This document shows, piece after piece, positions 1 to 11,082 of a stretch of DNA of 64,000 nucleotides; position 1 is the stretch's first letter; each line of letters starts with the position of its first letter. The position numbers and the translations under genes were made by a program. Below the pieces are notes generated by a model. The model did not search any database and was not told where the DNA came from. It saw only the letters and a list, made by a program, of their open reading frames with translations. This stretch comes from Bimastos eiseni. Its lineage: Eukaryota; Annelida; Clitellata; Crassiclitellata; Lumbricidae. The DNA is taken from contig OY365820.1 of NCBI GenBank assembly GCA_959347315.1, forward strand, positions 426,617-490,616, written 5' to 3'.

Positions 1-237
1 AACAATTCATTATTTAAATTATTGAACGCTCTAATTAGTTACCACGATCAATAATTATCATAACTGATAGTTATGGTTAATAACGCGTGACAGATACATG
101 TATGCACACATAGGCCTACATACATACATACATACATACATATTTACTTACTTACCTAGGTACTCATATACATACCTACGTATATACTTACATGCATGTT
201 GACAAATACGTGTAAACAGATACGTAAATACATACAG

Positions 238-350
238 TAATAGATGACTAATAGATGACTAATAGATGACTAATAGATGACTAATAGATGACTAATAGAT
301 GACTAATAGATGACTAATAGATGACTAATTGATGACTAATAGATGACTAG
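238..350. repeat. 11-bp minisatellite next to exon 1 of dehydrogenase copy 2
   Basis: About ten tandem copies of tagatgactaa, one with an a-to-t change. The array lies in intron 1, immediately after the donor of the exon at 359-533. The same monomer occurs at the same place beside the paralogous exon 1 (about 10226-10280), so it predates or was carried by the gene duplication. Confidence 0.9.
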
Positions 351-358
351 AGACTTAC

Positions 359-533
359 TAGGAAGAGCGAGAGTGATACGTATCTTGTCATTCAGTTTCT
401 TCAACGCAGAAGCCATTGCCATCGCCGGCCAATAGTTGAAGATAATACCAACAGTTGGACCAGACCCACTGCAGTCGAAAACGACTTCATCGGCATTGTC
501 CTCAGCCAAATCAATCTCAACGCTCGTGGACAT
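359..533 (-). CDS. D-2-hydroxyacid dehydrogenase paralogue, exon 1 only (gene leaves window on the left)
   Basis: An ATG at 533 opens 58 codons plus one base and ends at a GTAAGT donor (358-353). The last 36 or so residues (GSGPTVGIIFNYWPAM and on to RITLALP) are nearly identical to exon 1 of the complete gene at 10289-10556, and the donor phase is the same. It is therefore the first exon of a second, tandem copy whose other exons lie left of position 1. The N-terminal leader is 31 codons shorter: the alanine/glutamate/lysine-rich stretch of the complete copy is absent. This exon has no catalytic residues, so whether the copy is functional cannot be judged here. The 5' leader just upstream (534-580) also matches the complete copy. 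Confidence 0.78.
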
Positions 534-584
534 CTTGACCTTCCTGCAACGTTTGACAAACTATCGCTTAAAGAACTGATTTTC

Positions 585-1010
585 ACTGTTAGGCCGAATA
601 CGAACAACTGAAAAAACTATTCGGCCGAATACGAATAGTGTAGTGTAGTTTAGTGTAGTCACTACCGATAACATTCTGTTATCCATCACTGAAATAACCT
701 ACTGTAATCTGAATTAAATGTAATTTTAACTCATAAGTTTAACCAACGATTGACCAACGATCAAACCTCAAATGTTGAACATTAACGTTCAGTCACTATG
801 CACTGAAAATGAGACCATTGACACTGTTCGTATTCGGTCCGGAGCTACGATTCGGATCAATAATAAATAACCCACTATTCGGCCCGGAGCTAATACGCCG
901 GCGCAGCAAATGTTCGGTACAATCCTATTTGACGAGATTATGTAAACTTAACGCCACGCAACCCGAATCCCTCCCAGTCCTGTAATTCTCAACACTAATC
1001 CAATTTAATT
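585..1010. mobile_element. Probable small insertion with inverted repeats between promoter and start of dehydrogenase copy 2
   Basis: The leader of copy 2 (534-580) and the region around 1060-1180 both match the continuous upstream region of the complete copy (10557-10790), but about 420 bp separates them here. The extra DNA contains a perfect 12-bp inverted repeat, ccgaatacgaac at 594-605 and its complement at 826-837, and several ttcgg/ccgaa motifs. It resembles a small non-autonomous element. Exact ends and target-site duplication were not determined. Confidence 0.45.
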
Positions 1011-1185
1011 TTGTCGAATGACTGCTATGATCTCAAATAATTATAGCATTGTCAGTCGGTCGATAGAGCAGCCTAAACGAAATACTCTCTTGTTCTAAAG
1101 CTAAAGCTAAATTTAACTGGTCGCCCTATGACCTGCCTCATTCACTGCTTGAACTCTGGACCCAGAGTCATATGATAACAGCAGC

Positions 1186-1280
1186 TGGATGGATACGGAG
1201 TTTAACGACCGCTTTGACAACAATGGCTGTGGCAGTCGACAGAAATTTTCTTGCTTGGCCTATTACAGCACTTGCAACTT
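1186..1280 (+). repeat. Interspersed repeat family B, copy 1
   Basis: Copy of a roughly 90-bp repeat that runs from a ggatggat start through tttaacgaccgctttgacaa and gcagtcgacagaaatt to tattacagcactt. Other copies are at 2390-2478, 12243-12331, 15452-15546 (reverse) and 18298-18362 (reverse). Confidence 0.7.
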
Positions 1281-1970
1281 AACACCAGCGAGTATTAGTT
1301 TGGCTTATAAACGGCCATAACCGATCGTGTTGAGGGTGTCCAGAAAGGGGAATCCGGAGAAAAATGCCTCCAATTTCAGGTAGGGGGATATGTTTTAAAA
1401 TATTCAGAATGGGAGCGGAATAGTATTCTCCATATTACCCAGCACATGTCTGGTTATTATAGAGACTGGTGAAGACAAAAGCCCTAAAATACTGACTTTG
1501 AGTAATTGCGATTAAAGAGTACAGTAACATTAAGACATGGATTTATCAACTTCTACTGCCGTTAGTAAATACTGTGAGTCAGAAACTGAAATCGATGTAA
1601 TTTGTAATATTCTTTAGTTTTCTCTACAGTAGAGGACTGCTCTAGTTAGAGGGTGACACGGTCCCTATGTGTTGACTATAACTCTACAACAACCAAACAT
1701 GTGCTGGATAATATGGAGAATATTATTTTGCTCACATTCTGAATATTTTAAAAATGTCAGTTACTTCATGCCGATATCTGGTCTAAATACACTTATAAAC
1801 TCATCCAGCGCCGAATTGTCTGAACAGTGGTGGGGCTAAGAAAATATTTTGATTGAATACTTTTACATCGGCACCACGACACAGGCGGGGTGTTTATATT
1901 ACCGCTCTCGAAACCAATAAAAGGTGTGTATTTGTTAAACTGTTGCAAACAACCCCGACACTGTTCATGC

Positions 1971-2203
1971 TGTGGCAGTGCTAGTCCCAAAATTGGACAA
2001 AGAAGGAGGGTGACACCATTGAGTTTTTTAATCAAATAGTGTCGTTAAACTGAAACAATTAGCTGATGCAAACTTTATTGTTCCCAGATTGAGCGTCTAA
2101 AGGTACCGATTGAGTTCATTCTGCTTTCTGTTTAACAACGCTCTGTCGACGATGATTAGTGTCACCCTCCTCCTCTGCCAAGGCTTTGGACGAGCACAAC
2201 TGG
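1971..2203. repeat. Interspersed repeat family A, two copies in opposite orientation
   Basis: Minus-strand copy at 1971-2057 (ends in gtgtcgttaaactgaaac) and plus-strand copy at about 2127-2203 (tttaacaacgctctg then gtcaccctcctcctc). Together they lie between the 3' end of the complete dehydrogenase gene and the promoter of its paralogue. Confidence 0.6.
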
Positions 2204-2389
2204 TAATTAAAAGCACTTGATGTATGTATTCATTAATAGCCAGCTTTTGGAGGCAGAATTTGCAGTTGAACGATATCTTATGTGTTCAGCAGGTTCCATT
2301 TTTTCGTTCTTCCATTTCTTGTAGCATTTCCACTGGTTTGTGACCATCTGGTCTCAACTGCCCTTGAAATTTGCGATATTATTAACGAT

Positions 2390-2478
2390 GGATGGATCCA
2401 GAGTCTAACGACCGCTTTTGACAACAATGGCTGTTGTAGTCGATAGGAATTTGATTGGCATATTACAGCACTTACAGT
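2390..2478 (+). repeat. Interspersed repeat family B, copy 2
   Basis: Matches 1186-1280 across its length, from ggatggatccagag to attacagcacttacag. Confidence 0.7.
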
Positions 2479-2770
2479 CTATGGCTAGTAAATTGTTTGA
2501 AACGAAGGCCGATACCTATATAATAAATTATATAGAATGAGAAACAATAGATTTAGAGGTGTCTTAACTGAGCTTAACTTAATTCGAGAAAGTCGAATAT
2601 TAACTGAATTAAAATGAATGTTGTCTACGAATGTTACGATCGTTCGAAGGCTTCCGACACCGTTCACCACCAAATAAAATACATAATTTTTTTCAGACTA
2701 TCTTCATGTCCGGCAAATCTCTGTCTATGTCTATCGCTGTCTGTCTTTTTCTCCTGTGACGTTGGGTTTA

Positions 2771-5700
2771 TTAATAGCCTTTCTCCCAGTCGACTGTGTC
2801 GAGCAGAGGATCTCCATTTATGTAGCGCTCAAAGTTCACCAAGAAACTCTTCAGCACCTGATAGACAGAAACAGTTGCAGTTATTATCAGTTCAATACCA
2901 AATTATAAATCGACGTTAGATGAACGATCGAAAGGAATTGAATGAAACAATGAATTAATTAATTAATTGATGAAGAAATGAGTTATGAATGTATGAATGA
3001 ATGAATTCATCAGTGAATGAATGAAGTAATTAATTAATTAATAAGTAAACTAATGAATGAAGGAATTAATTAGTGAGTAGATGAATTAATGAATGAACGA
3101 GTGAACTAATAAATGAGTCAGTGAGAGAGAAATAACTCATTCATCCATTCATTCAATAATTATTTAATTAATTATTTCATTCATTCATTCATTAAGTAAT
3201 TTATTAAGTAATTAGTTAATTCACTTACTCCTTCATTCATTTCTTCATTCTATTAGTCGGTGATGCTTTCATTCAATCATTCACTCTTTCATCCATTCAT
3301 CCATCCATTCATTCCTCCACCCATCGGCCATCTTCCAACTGATTCTGTAACTAACTATTTCTCTGGTGACTCCTGCGGCTGAATCGTGTGGAGTGACTGT
3401 GACTTGTGGATGGGTCCAGAGTGGACTCTCAACTGGGAGCGGTTCCTTTTCGAAGACATCCAGGATAGCGTGACTGATCCAACCCTCGCTGGTGTTCGAA
3501 ATCATTGGCACAAGAAAGTCGTTTGTTAATTATTGCAAACACGAGTAAAAAAATGTCATCTCCACTCACCCTTTCTACCTCCAAAAATTCATTCTTCAGT
3601 TGTTTATTTATCTCTTTATTTATTTCATTTATTCATTAAATTTGCAATAATAAATAAAATAAGGTCACAACTAAATTTGAAGCGCGTATTTATATCAGTC
3701 TCCAGGAAGAAGATGCACTTAGATTTCCAAATCCTTGAAAGCTAAGTAGATATAGTGACTTTTGAGTCACTTTTTGACGAAAGGAAGTGAATTTGAGTTA
3801 CGAATAATTAGTAGCACCACTTTAAAATGATTAGAATCAATTGTATGGTGCATTGGATTGAATTGAATTAGTTTAGAATAGATCATATTATGACGACTCA
3901 CTTCAATGCATGAAGAATCGTAGAATTACTGATGACGTTTCCTCTTCCAATGTTAATGAAAACCGGTTTCTAACGTAAACACATCCATACATTTGTATGA
4001 ATATTCATCGTTAATATGATTAATCTAAACTCATAAATTTTGACCATTCAGTGCAAATGTTTTTCAATTAATACCAAATTCACTTCTTTAAGTTCGTTTG
4101 AATGATTCATGCAACCTCTATTAATTTAAGCTCATTTGACTAATTTATGCTCATTTGACTAATTTATGCTCATTTGACTAATTTATGCTCATTCGACTAA
4201 TTTATGCTCATTTGACTAATTTATTCTCGTTGTACCAAGCAGTGATAATATTTAAAATTAATACCAAAATCACTAATTTAAGTTCGCTTTATTGAATTTT
4301 GTTGCTGAACAACAACGATTAAAATGGGACAAAAAGAGTGTGGAACGTAGAGTGCAGATATTGCAGTTACCTTTGTCTTTCCTTTGGATAGAGTGTCACC
4401 GTCGAAAAATCCGTTGGTGCTAGGAGTGCTCGGTAGTACGCTGACGACGTAATCACAGGAAGACAAAACGTCACCAAGGTCTGGTACCAGCCTATAACGT
4501 CATGACGAGGCAATGAGAAATTCTAGATCGGCAATCTCGTTTTTCTTTATATAGCATCACCTGACTAAGCTTCGAAGGTGTCTAAATTTAGCGGATTTGA
4601 GATCTTGTAGTTTGATCAATTATGTCAAACCGGTAATCCTGTTTCGCCTGTACATATGTAGGCTATATATAGCATCTCTTGACGGCGTTTCAGAGGTGTC
4701 TCATTTTGGCGTTATTAGATGTTAGATGAAATGATCTAGAAATTTTCAACTATTTGAAATTTGTATAGTCCTAATTTCATTACTTCGTTTATTCATTACG
4801 AAGATTTATACAGCGCCTCTTCAAGGCTTCTACTCAGAAGCGCTCTTATGCATCACTTGACAGTGTTTTAATGGTGTCTAGATTTTGGCGATCTGTGAGC
4901 ATGCAGTTAGACAGCGATAAATGAGGTCTATTGCGAAGGACTCTACAACAAAGAAAAAGAGGAAGAAGACTTAAAAATCGAAATACAAGAAAAAGAACCA
5001 CCGCCACTAAAAGAAGAGATAAGACGAGTCATATTGAAAGCAGCTATGTGGAAGTCACCATGCCCAGATGGCGTAGCCGCTGAGCTGTTTAGATTTGGTG
5101 GAGAAATGACTCTGACCAACTACACGAGATATGTGTGGACGTATGGGACACCGGGGATTGGCCAGAAGAATGGTCACAGTCAATTTTTATTCCACTGCCG
5201 AAGAAGGGAAATATGCTTCACTGTGGTAATCACATAACAATTGCGCTAGTCTCACATGCCAGTAAAATTTTGTTACGAGTGATACTGGAACGCATCCAGA
5301 TCAAGCTGGAAACAGAGATCGCTGAAGAACAGGCTGGCTTTAGGCCAAGAAGAAGCACGCGAGATCAAATTGTGAACTTAAGAATCATCTTGGAGAAAGC
5401 GAGAGAAAGGAATCATCCTCTGTACCTCTGCTTCATTGACTTTACAAAAGCTTTTGACATGATACAACAGGATCAACTATGGATAACCATGATGGAGATG
5501 GGTTTCCCACCCCACCTCATTCAGCTATTGCGAAATCTCTACAAACAACAACGATCTACTGTCAAGACAGACGGAATTATGTCGACATGGTTTAGTATCA
5601 AGAAAGGAGTCCGACAAGGATACAATTTATCACCAAGCCTGTTTAACATTCTGGCAGAACAGGTAATGCGAAAAGCACTACTAGGCTACCACAAGGGATT

Positions 5701-8700
5701 CAGGATTGGAGGGAAGACTATTAATAACCTTAGATTATGCTGATGACATCGTGCTACTGGCCATTTCACCAGAGGATTTACAGGAGTTGGTGCAACGTGT
5801 TGAGATATCAGCAAAAGAATACAGTATGCTGATTAACGTAGCAAAGACAAAAGTAATGACAAATAACAATGACGCACTTTTGATCAAAGTGGACGGATAC
5901 AAACTGGAACAAGTGGACCCATTTACGTACTTGGGAAACAGAGTAACGAAGGACGGGGACTGCGCGAGTGAGGTAAAATCAAGATTAGCTATGGGAATGT
6001 CAGTCGTGTTTAAGTTGGTAAGCTTCTGGAAGAATAGATCAGTCAGTACTAAAACCAAACTGCGACTCATGAAGCCCTTGGCTTGGCCAGTAGCAACGTA
6101 TGGTTGTGAGGCGTGGACAATAAAGAAAGAAGAAGAGAAACGCATACAAGCATTTGAGAACAAGTGCATGAGGAAACTGATCAGAATTCCATGGACAGAA
6201 TTCCAATGGTGACAACCGAACAAGTGTATCAAATGGCGAAAGTTGCAAACGGTTGGGCCACATCAAATCCAGAAAACTGCGGTACTTCGGGCACATCGTG
6301 AGACAGCCTAAAGGCAGTATTGAGAACAGTGTAATGTGTTGGGTATAGTGGAAGGAAGTCGAAGTTGTAGAAGACCCAGAATCTGCTGGTTTGACAATGT
6401 CATGGCGTGGACTGGTTTAAGAGGCACAAGCTTTAATGAACATCGTACGAGACAGAAAGCATTGGACATCACTTTCCCATTCATGTAGTCAACCGCCGCG
6501 AAGCGACGATGACGATATGACATGACAAATGAGGTCTAAGTGTATGGCTTGATTGAACTGGCGATGCATATGTATTATTTTTATATAAAATCTTCTTACA
6601 ATATTTTAAGGGTGTCTAAAGTCATGTCTTTTACCAATTTTGTACCGTGGGATAAACTTTTGTAAAGCTCCACCTCCATAAAGAGAGGTAGACATTGATA
6701 AAAGATAAAAGATAAGGAAAAGCACTTCTTGGAATGTTGCTAATGATAGACTCTGCTATAGGCCTACATCTCTCTGCTCTACTGAGCGAGGCTTGCTCAT
6801 TGTCCCATTTGCCAGCGCAACTAATAAACAGAATCGTGCCTTCTCATTGGTTGGTCCCTCGCTCTGGAATACACTCCCGTTGGCGTTGCGATTGTCGCCA
6901 AGGGTCCACTCGGACTCCTTTTATACTAGCCTTAAAACTGTTCTTATCTGGAGCGCTCCTGCATTGACGGGGCGCTATATAAATACTCGAAATGAATGAA
7001 TGAATGAATGAATGAATGAATGAATGAATACCTGTATTCGTCTACATCTGGGCATTTGTTGAACTCTGTTGGAAAAGATCGAACCAAAGCCCAGACTCTC
7101 AGACCAAAGAACTTCGACACACGAGCCACTACAACGTTACAGCGGACATTTCGATTACTACAGGGATAGAATGGTATTGTATTGCAATGGAATATTTAAA
7201 GAGCGCCCCATAAACATATCTACATTTCGATATCTACAGGGTTAGAATGGTATTGTATAGAAATCGACTATTTATATAGATATCTATATTTCTAAAACTA
7301 CAGAGATTGAGTTGCTTCTCATGATAGCGTTTGGAATGTAAAGATGATAGTATGATGATGGTTCCAATTAAGATGAAGATAATAATAATAACAAAAATCT
7401 GATAGCTATGAATGAATCACATTGCCATTGTAGTTGTTGTCGCTGCTGTTGCTATTGTTGCTGATGATGATGATAGCGAAATAGGCAAAAGATGCCGACG
7501 AACATAATCACGCAACTGTTGTTGAAGTTGTTGGCGACGACGACGATGATGATCATAATTTATATGATGACCTCTAATGAATATTCATGGTAAAAGGTGG
7601 TATCTAAATTTGCTATTCAAATTTATAATTGCAATTTATGAATATGACCTTCTTTGCCAATGCTTCCAAATCCGATTATTCCTATTGAAAGATCACTCAG
7701 TGGTCTCGCCGCTTTCCTTGTCCTACAGACAGATCATCATTTCTTAAGGATCAGCTCCTGATTAATGACAGTGTATAACGAACGAAGCTGCTTTCTTCAG
7801 GGTTGAGATTCTCACATTAAATAGAAACGCGTTATCATTTGTTTGGATATTTAAAAAAAATAGTAAATACAATTACCCAATGCAGATAATTCAAGAAAAA
7901 GAAGACGGCTGAATAAAATACGAAAGATTACAACTGAAAGTCGTCTCTTTATAAACCTAGCGTCGTCAATGTCAGCTGAAGCAATAGTCGTCATCTGGTC
8001 AACGGCGAAGGCGTTTCTGATTTGTCCTACTCTTTTAAGGGCTCTATATAAATTATGGACTTTTCTCTGTTATAAGTATGACGTGTTGTAAGAGTTTGGA
8101 TATTAACCAGAGTTTCTTGGTTTGTTGTTCCCAGAATTCACGGTAGTGGCGCTCTCTGGCGATTATCATTGTAACGACGAATTGTGCCATCTGGTGATCG
8201 AAGGAGCGGGCGTTCCGAGTCAGAAGGTAGGTTGGAGGAGGCTGTGATAACATCGATCATCATTGCAATCATCATCCTTATCATGATCGTCGTCGTCATC
8301 ATCATCGTCGTCGTCATCGTCGTCATCATCATCATCATCCTCATCGTCATGGTCATCATCATCATCATCGTCGTCGTCATCGTCATCGTCATCATCCTCA
8401 TCAACATCATCATCATCACAATGAGACGTGGTTATTATGGGGCCAAGGTCTAAACCCATTGCCCTGCCTACGTCCATTCCTGGTAATGATACTCGAAAGC
8501 GTCCGCGAGGTAGGAATTTTGGGAGTGACCATATCTGATCGAGTTAACGTTGAGGCTCACATTGACAAAATTTACTGTAAGGCCAGGCAATCCATGTACG
8601 TTCTTCGTATTTTATTCTCCAAGGTCAACGACTGTTTGATGCTTTTCGAGGTGTTACCTTAGTACGACTAATCTTTGCCTCTCTAGTTTGAAGAACGAAA

Positions 8701-10556
8701 TTGTCTTAATGGTCTCTTGCGCAAATTGACCCGTTCTGTCTTCCTTCCTGCCAACTTTCCTTCTTTTGCAGAGCACTGCTCTAAAGCTGACTTTGATTTC
8801 TTCATATCAGCCCTGTTGAATCCATGTCACATCCTTCAGGACCAGCTTCTTCCCTGTAAGATTACCTCTTACAACATGCGATACACGCCACATGACCTCA
8901 TCCTACCTAGTGTTGATACCTTTGAAAAGAGATCTTTATTATGCGAATGTCTTAAGTGACATAGTTTGAATTTGATGCTAATATTTAGACAGACCTCCTT
9001 TCAGCTAATAAAGAAAATTCTCTCTTCCTTTTCACTTATGTTGATCATGACGATGACTATCTCAATATAACTCACCCTCTTCGTGTCATTGGTAAACATT
9101 AGATGATCGACACCTGTCCAAGTAAAAGCAGTTCTCATAAGTGGTACACAAAGAACTTCTACTAATTAGAAATAAAATTAACGATTATTTAAACATTGGA
9201 AAAATGTCGGTGGTAGTATTAGAACTACAGAAACACACAGCGTGTGTTAGATAAGTCACTCCTGAATCTCAACAGACAGAAGCAACAATTCCTGCCACTG
9301 GATTTGACAACCTACCCGTTTGGTTACTTAGACTCACAGCCAACTTCTTTTCATCATCTTATACCCTCTTTATTAAGCTCTCGTTTCTATTCCATTCTTC
9401 CAATGAAAAACAGCCTCGTCATCGACTATAGCACCGTAACACCATGCTGTCTCCTCGACTTGACTCCCTGGATTTCCACCTGGCATCGAAAGGAAGCGAG
9501 AGAATTAGCTATTGCGGACTTGATTTGGTATAACGCTGGTGAATAAGCTGGTCTCCCTGACGTGGCTTTTGTGGGCGCTGAGAAATTTTCGAGGATTTAC
9601 ATTTACATTACATTACATTACAAAGCATTTTGAAAGAGATGAATTTAAGTTGAGAATTGAAACGCTACAAGTGACAGAGCAGAAAGGCACAGAGAGCAGA
9701 ACCGTCAAATGCAGGTTTAAGATGTTGGCTGTTAAAAGATTCGAACCTGCGGCCAACGAATGCATCCACTTAAGGTTTGGAAGATGTTGAATGAGGGGAG
9801 AATGTCCCATGACTGACGGTTGAACGAGAAGGATTTCAATCGTTTTCAGATTACGAATCTCATCCTCCGTAAGATTTTCCAAATCTGAATATATCAGAAT
9901 ATATCAAATAATTAAGTTATTTATTTGTAAAAGTGTCTATGGTGTATAAGACTTGTTAGTTAGTGAGTGGTTTAACGCGTGGGTAAGTAAGTAGGTCTAT
10001 ATAAACGCAGTGAGAACATTCTGCATAACAATAGTTATTTCAATTGTTTGCATTGCTATTCATAAAGGAAGTCGTCACTTGAGAAGAGTAAGCAGCGAGC
10101 ATTAAATATTAGTCAATGTTTTTAATTGGATAGCATCGGTTAATAGGGTTTGAGTAGACAGACAGACGTACAGACAGACAGACAGACGTAAATACACAAA
10201 CAAATATATATAAACATACATAGATACATACACTAATAGATGACTAATAGATGACTAATAGATGACTAATAGATGACTAGAGACTTACCAGGAAGAGCGA
10301 GAGTGATACGTATCTTGTTATTCAGTTTCTTCAAAGCGGAAGCCACAGTCATCGCCGGCCAATAGTTGAAGATAATACCAACAGTTGGACCAGACCCACT
10401 GCAGTCGAAAAGGCCTCCATTACTACAGACAATGGCCTCATCTTTGGCCTTTTCACCACCCCTGTCCTCAGCACTGGCCTTAGCTGCAACCTCCTTAACC
10501 CTGGCCTCAGCACTGGCCTGCCCAGCCCTTTCCTTAGTCTCAACGCGATTAGACAT
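2771..10556 (-). CDS. D-2-hydroxyacid dehydrogenase (glyoxylate/hydroxypyruvate reductase-like), ten exons, complete
   Basis: Exons, 5' to 3': 10289-10556, 9747-9884, 9076-9113, 8108-8241, 7649-7722, 7032-7128, 4371-4491, 3902-3969, 3356-3488, 2771-2857. All introns are GT-AG; the 1158 nt join in frame to 385 residues ending VDWEKGY-stop, a usual family C-terminus. Seen: an acidic/alanine-rich leader (about 1-50); the substrate domain (KWMHSLAAGVDHL, then LTRNARSF); the dinucleotide-binding GFGSIG with glycines 210, 212 and 215; then the catalytic triad expected for the family: Arg299 in NIGRGN, Glu328 in EKEPLP, His347 in VTPHDSA. Known: the family reduces or oxidises 2-oxo/2-hydroxy acids with NAD(P)H in cytosol or mitochondria. 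Inferred: glyoxylate or hydroxypyruvate as substrate. Cofactor preference is not resolvable by eye. No targeting peptide is obvious. The 38-nt exon 3 is the least certain, although its phase and sequence (GVDHLMFTNDTKR) fit exactly. Introns carry an RTE element, LINE fragments and a (CAT)n tract. Confidence 0.92.
2935..3310. repeat. ATGA-rich block followed by its complement (imperfect inverted repeat)
   Basis: Degenerate gaatgaat/aattaatt repeats to about 3130 are followed by cattcatt/aattaatt repeats to about 3310. The two halves are complementary in bulk and could fold into an imperfect hairpin. Lies in the last intron of the dehydrogenase gene. Confidence 0.7.
4131..4228. repeat. 19-bp tandem repeat, five copies
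   Basis: Monomer ctcatttgactaatttatg, with one copy carrying attcgacta. Intronic, between exons 7 and 8 of the dehydrogenase gene. Confidence 0.85.
4797..4860 (-). mobile_element. CR1/L2-like LINE 3' end fragment
   Basis: Contains atttatacagcgcctcttcaag followed by a gaagcgctc block. In reverse complement this is the end of the LINE seen with coding sequence at 6722-7027 and 57160-57500 (…gcgctatataaat). Confidence 0.55.
4931..6526 (+). mobile_element. 5'-truncated, frameshifted RTE-type LINE with 12-bp target-site duplication
   Basis: A reverse transcriptase can be read in three shifted frames: about 4935-5145 (SPCPDGVAAELF), 5135-5735 (WPEEWSQSIFIPLPKKG, EEQAGFRPRRST, FIDFTKAFD, GVRQGYNLSPSLFN), 5706-6212 (DYADDIVLL, the catalytic YADD box, then FTYLGNRVT). 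A frame-shifted tail follows, including RICWFDNVMAWTGL. The endonuclease is missing, as expected after 5' truncation. Frame breaks near 5140, 5735 and 6210 and stop codons in the tail make it dead. It is flanked by the perfect direct repeat aaatgaggtcta at 4919-4930 and 6527-6538 and ends in gacgatgac-type short repeats, typical of RTE. It sits antisense in intron 6 of the dehydrogenase gene. Confidence 0.9.
6722..7029 (+). mobile_element. CR1/L2-like LINE, C-terminal coding end plus 3' tail
   Basis: The plus strand reads FSLVGPSLWNTLPLALR and then FYTSLKTVLIW, the usual C-terminal end of CR1/L2-type reverse transcriptase ORFs. It continues into ggggcgctatataaat and a (GAATGAAT)n tail up to about 7028. 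The tail stops directly at the donor side of dehydrogenase exon 6 (7032-7128, opposite strand), so the insertion brings a microsatellite to within a few bases of the splice site. Confidence 0.75.
8255..8425. repeat. (CAT/CGT)n imperfect trinucleotide tract
   Basis: About 170 bp of catcatcgtcgtcatc-type repeat. It starts about 10 bases upstream of the acceptor of dehydrogenase exon 4 (8241), so the intron lacks an ordinary pyrimidine tract there. Confidence 0.9.
8459..8960 (+). mobile_element. LINE reverse transcriptase C-terminal fragment
   Basis: Reads GILGVTISD, then KIYCKARQSMYVLR, then in another frame FFISALLNPCHILQDQLLP, SYNMRYTPHDLILP. These are the thumb and C-terminal patterns of CR1/Jockey-type LINEs. 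A frame change near 8660-8715 shows decay. Located in intron 3 of the dehydrogenase gene, antisense to it. Confidence 0.65.
10226..10280. repeat. 11-bp minisatellite next to exon 1 of the complete dehydrogenase gene
   Basis: About four to five copies of tagatgactaa immediately after the exon 1 donor. This is a shorter version of the array at 238-350. Confidence 0.88.
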
Positions 10557-10633
10557 CTTGACCTTCCTGCGAGTTTGACGTTTGACAAACTCTCGTTAAC
10601 TCTCATTGAAATCCAAATGAATGATCACAGTAC

Positions 10634-10641
10634 TATTTATA
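10634..10641 (-). promoter_or_regulatory. Likely TATA box of the complete dehydrogenase gene
   Basis: On the minus strand the bases read TATAAATA, about 80 bp upstream of the ATG at 10556. That would place initiation near 10605 with a short leader. In the paralogue the matching position reads tataatta (about 1038-1045) and is displaced by the insertion at about 585-1010. Inference from spacing and motif only. Confidence 0.55.
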
Positions 10642-11082
10642 GCAAGGTGATTACTGATCAGATTCAGTAGAGGTAGTGGCTTAAACGAAATACTCGATTA
10701 TCCAACATTCAGCTCACTTTAACTGGTCGCCCTTTGGTCTGACGAACTCGCTGCTTGAACTCTGGACTTAAAGTCGTTTGATAACAGCCGAGGATGTCCA
10801 TTAAGCGCACACAACACCAGAACATGCAGGTCGTAAAATTGTGTTCAATGAATTTGGATTTCACATCGGCCTACTAACTATGCCTCTGTGCTAACCTTAT
10901 ATTATCATCCTTGACCTGCTCAGAGCCTGTAACATTGATACTGCCAATCCAGGTATCTAGGAGCGAGGAGGGCGACCATAATAATCTGCGTTGACAAATA
11001 ACCGTCAGACGGCAACTAGCCTCCGTTACAGAAGACAATGATATTTAGAATATGCTACGTTCTAAATTTATTCTAGTGGTTG

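Noticed and set aside
4500..4930. A further dehydrogenase exon between exons 6 and 7
   Set aside because: Exon 6 (phase 2 end) joins exon 7 (one leading base) exactly, and the protein reads through without a gap.
5735..6296. Minus-strand open frames over the RTE element
   Set aside because: Shadows of the reverse transcriptase coding strand.
8138..8477. Poly-Asp, poly-Met and Ile/Val-rich open frames
   Set aside because: Translations of the (CAT/CGT)n tract. The real coding segment here is the dehydrogenase exon 8108-8241 on the minus strand.
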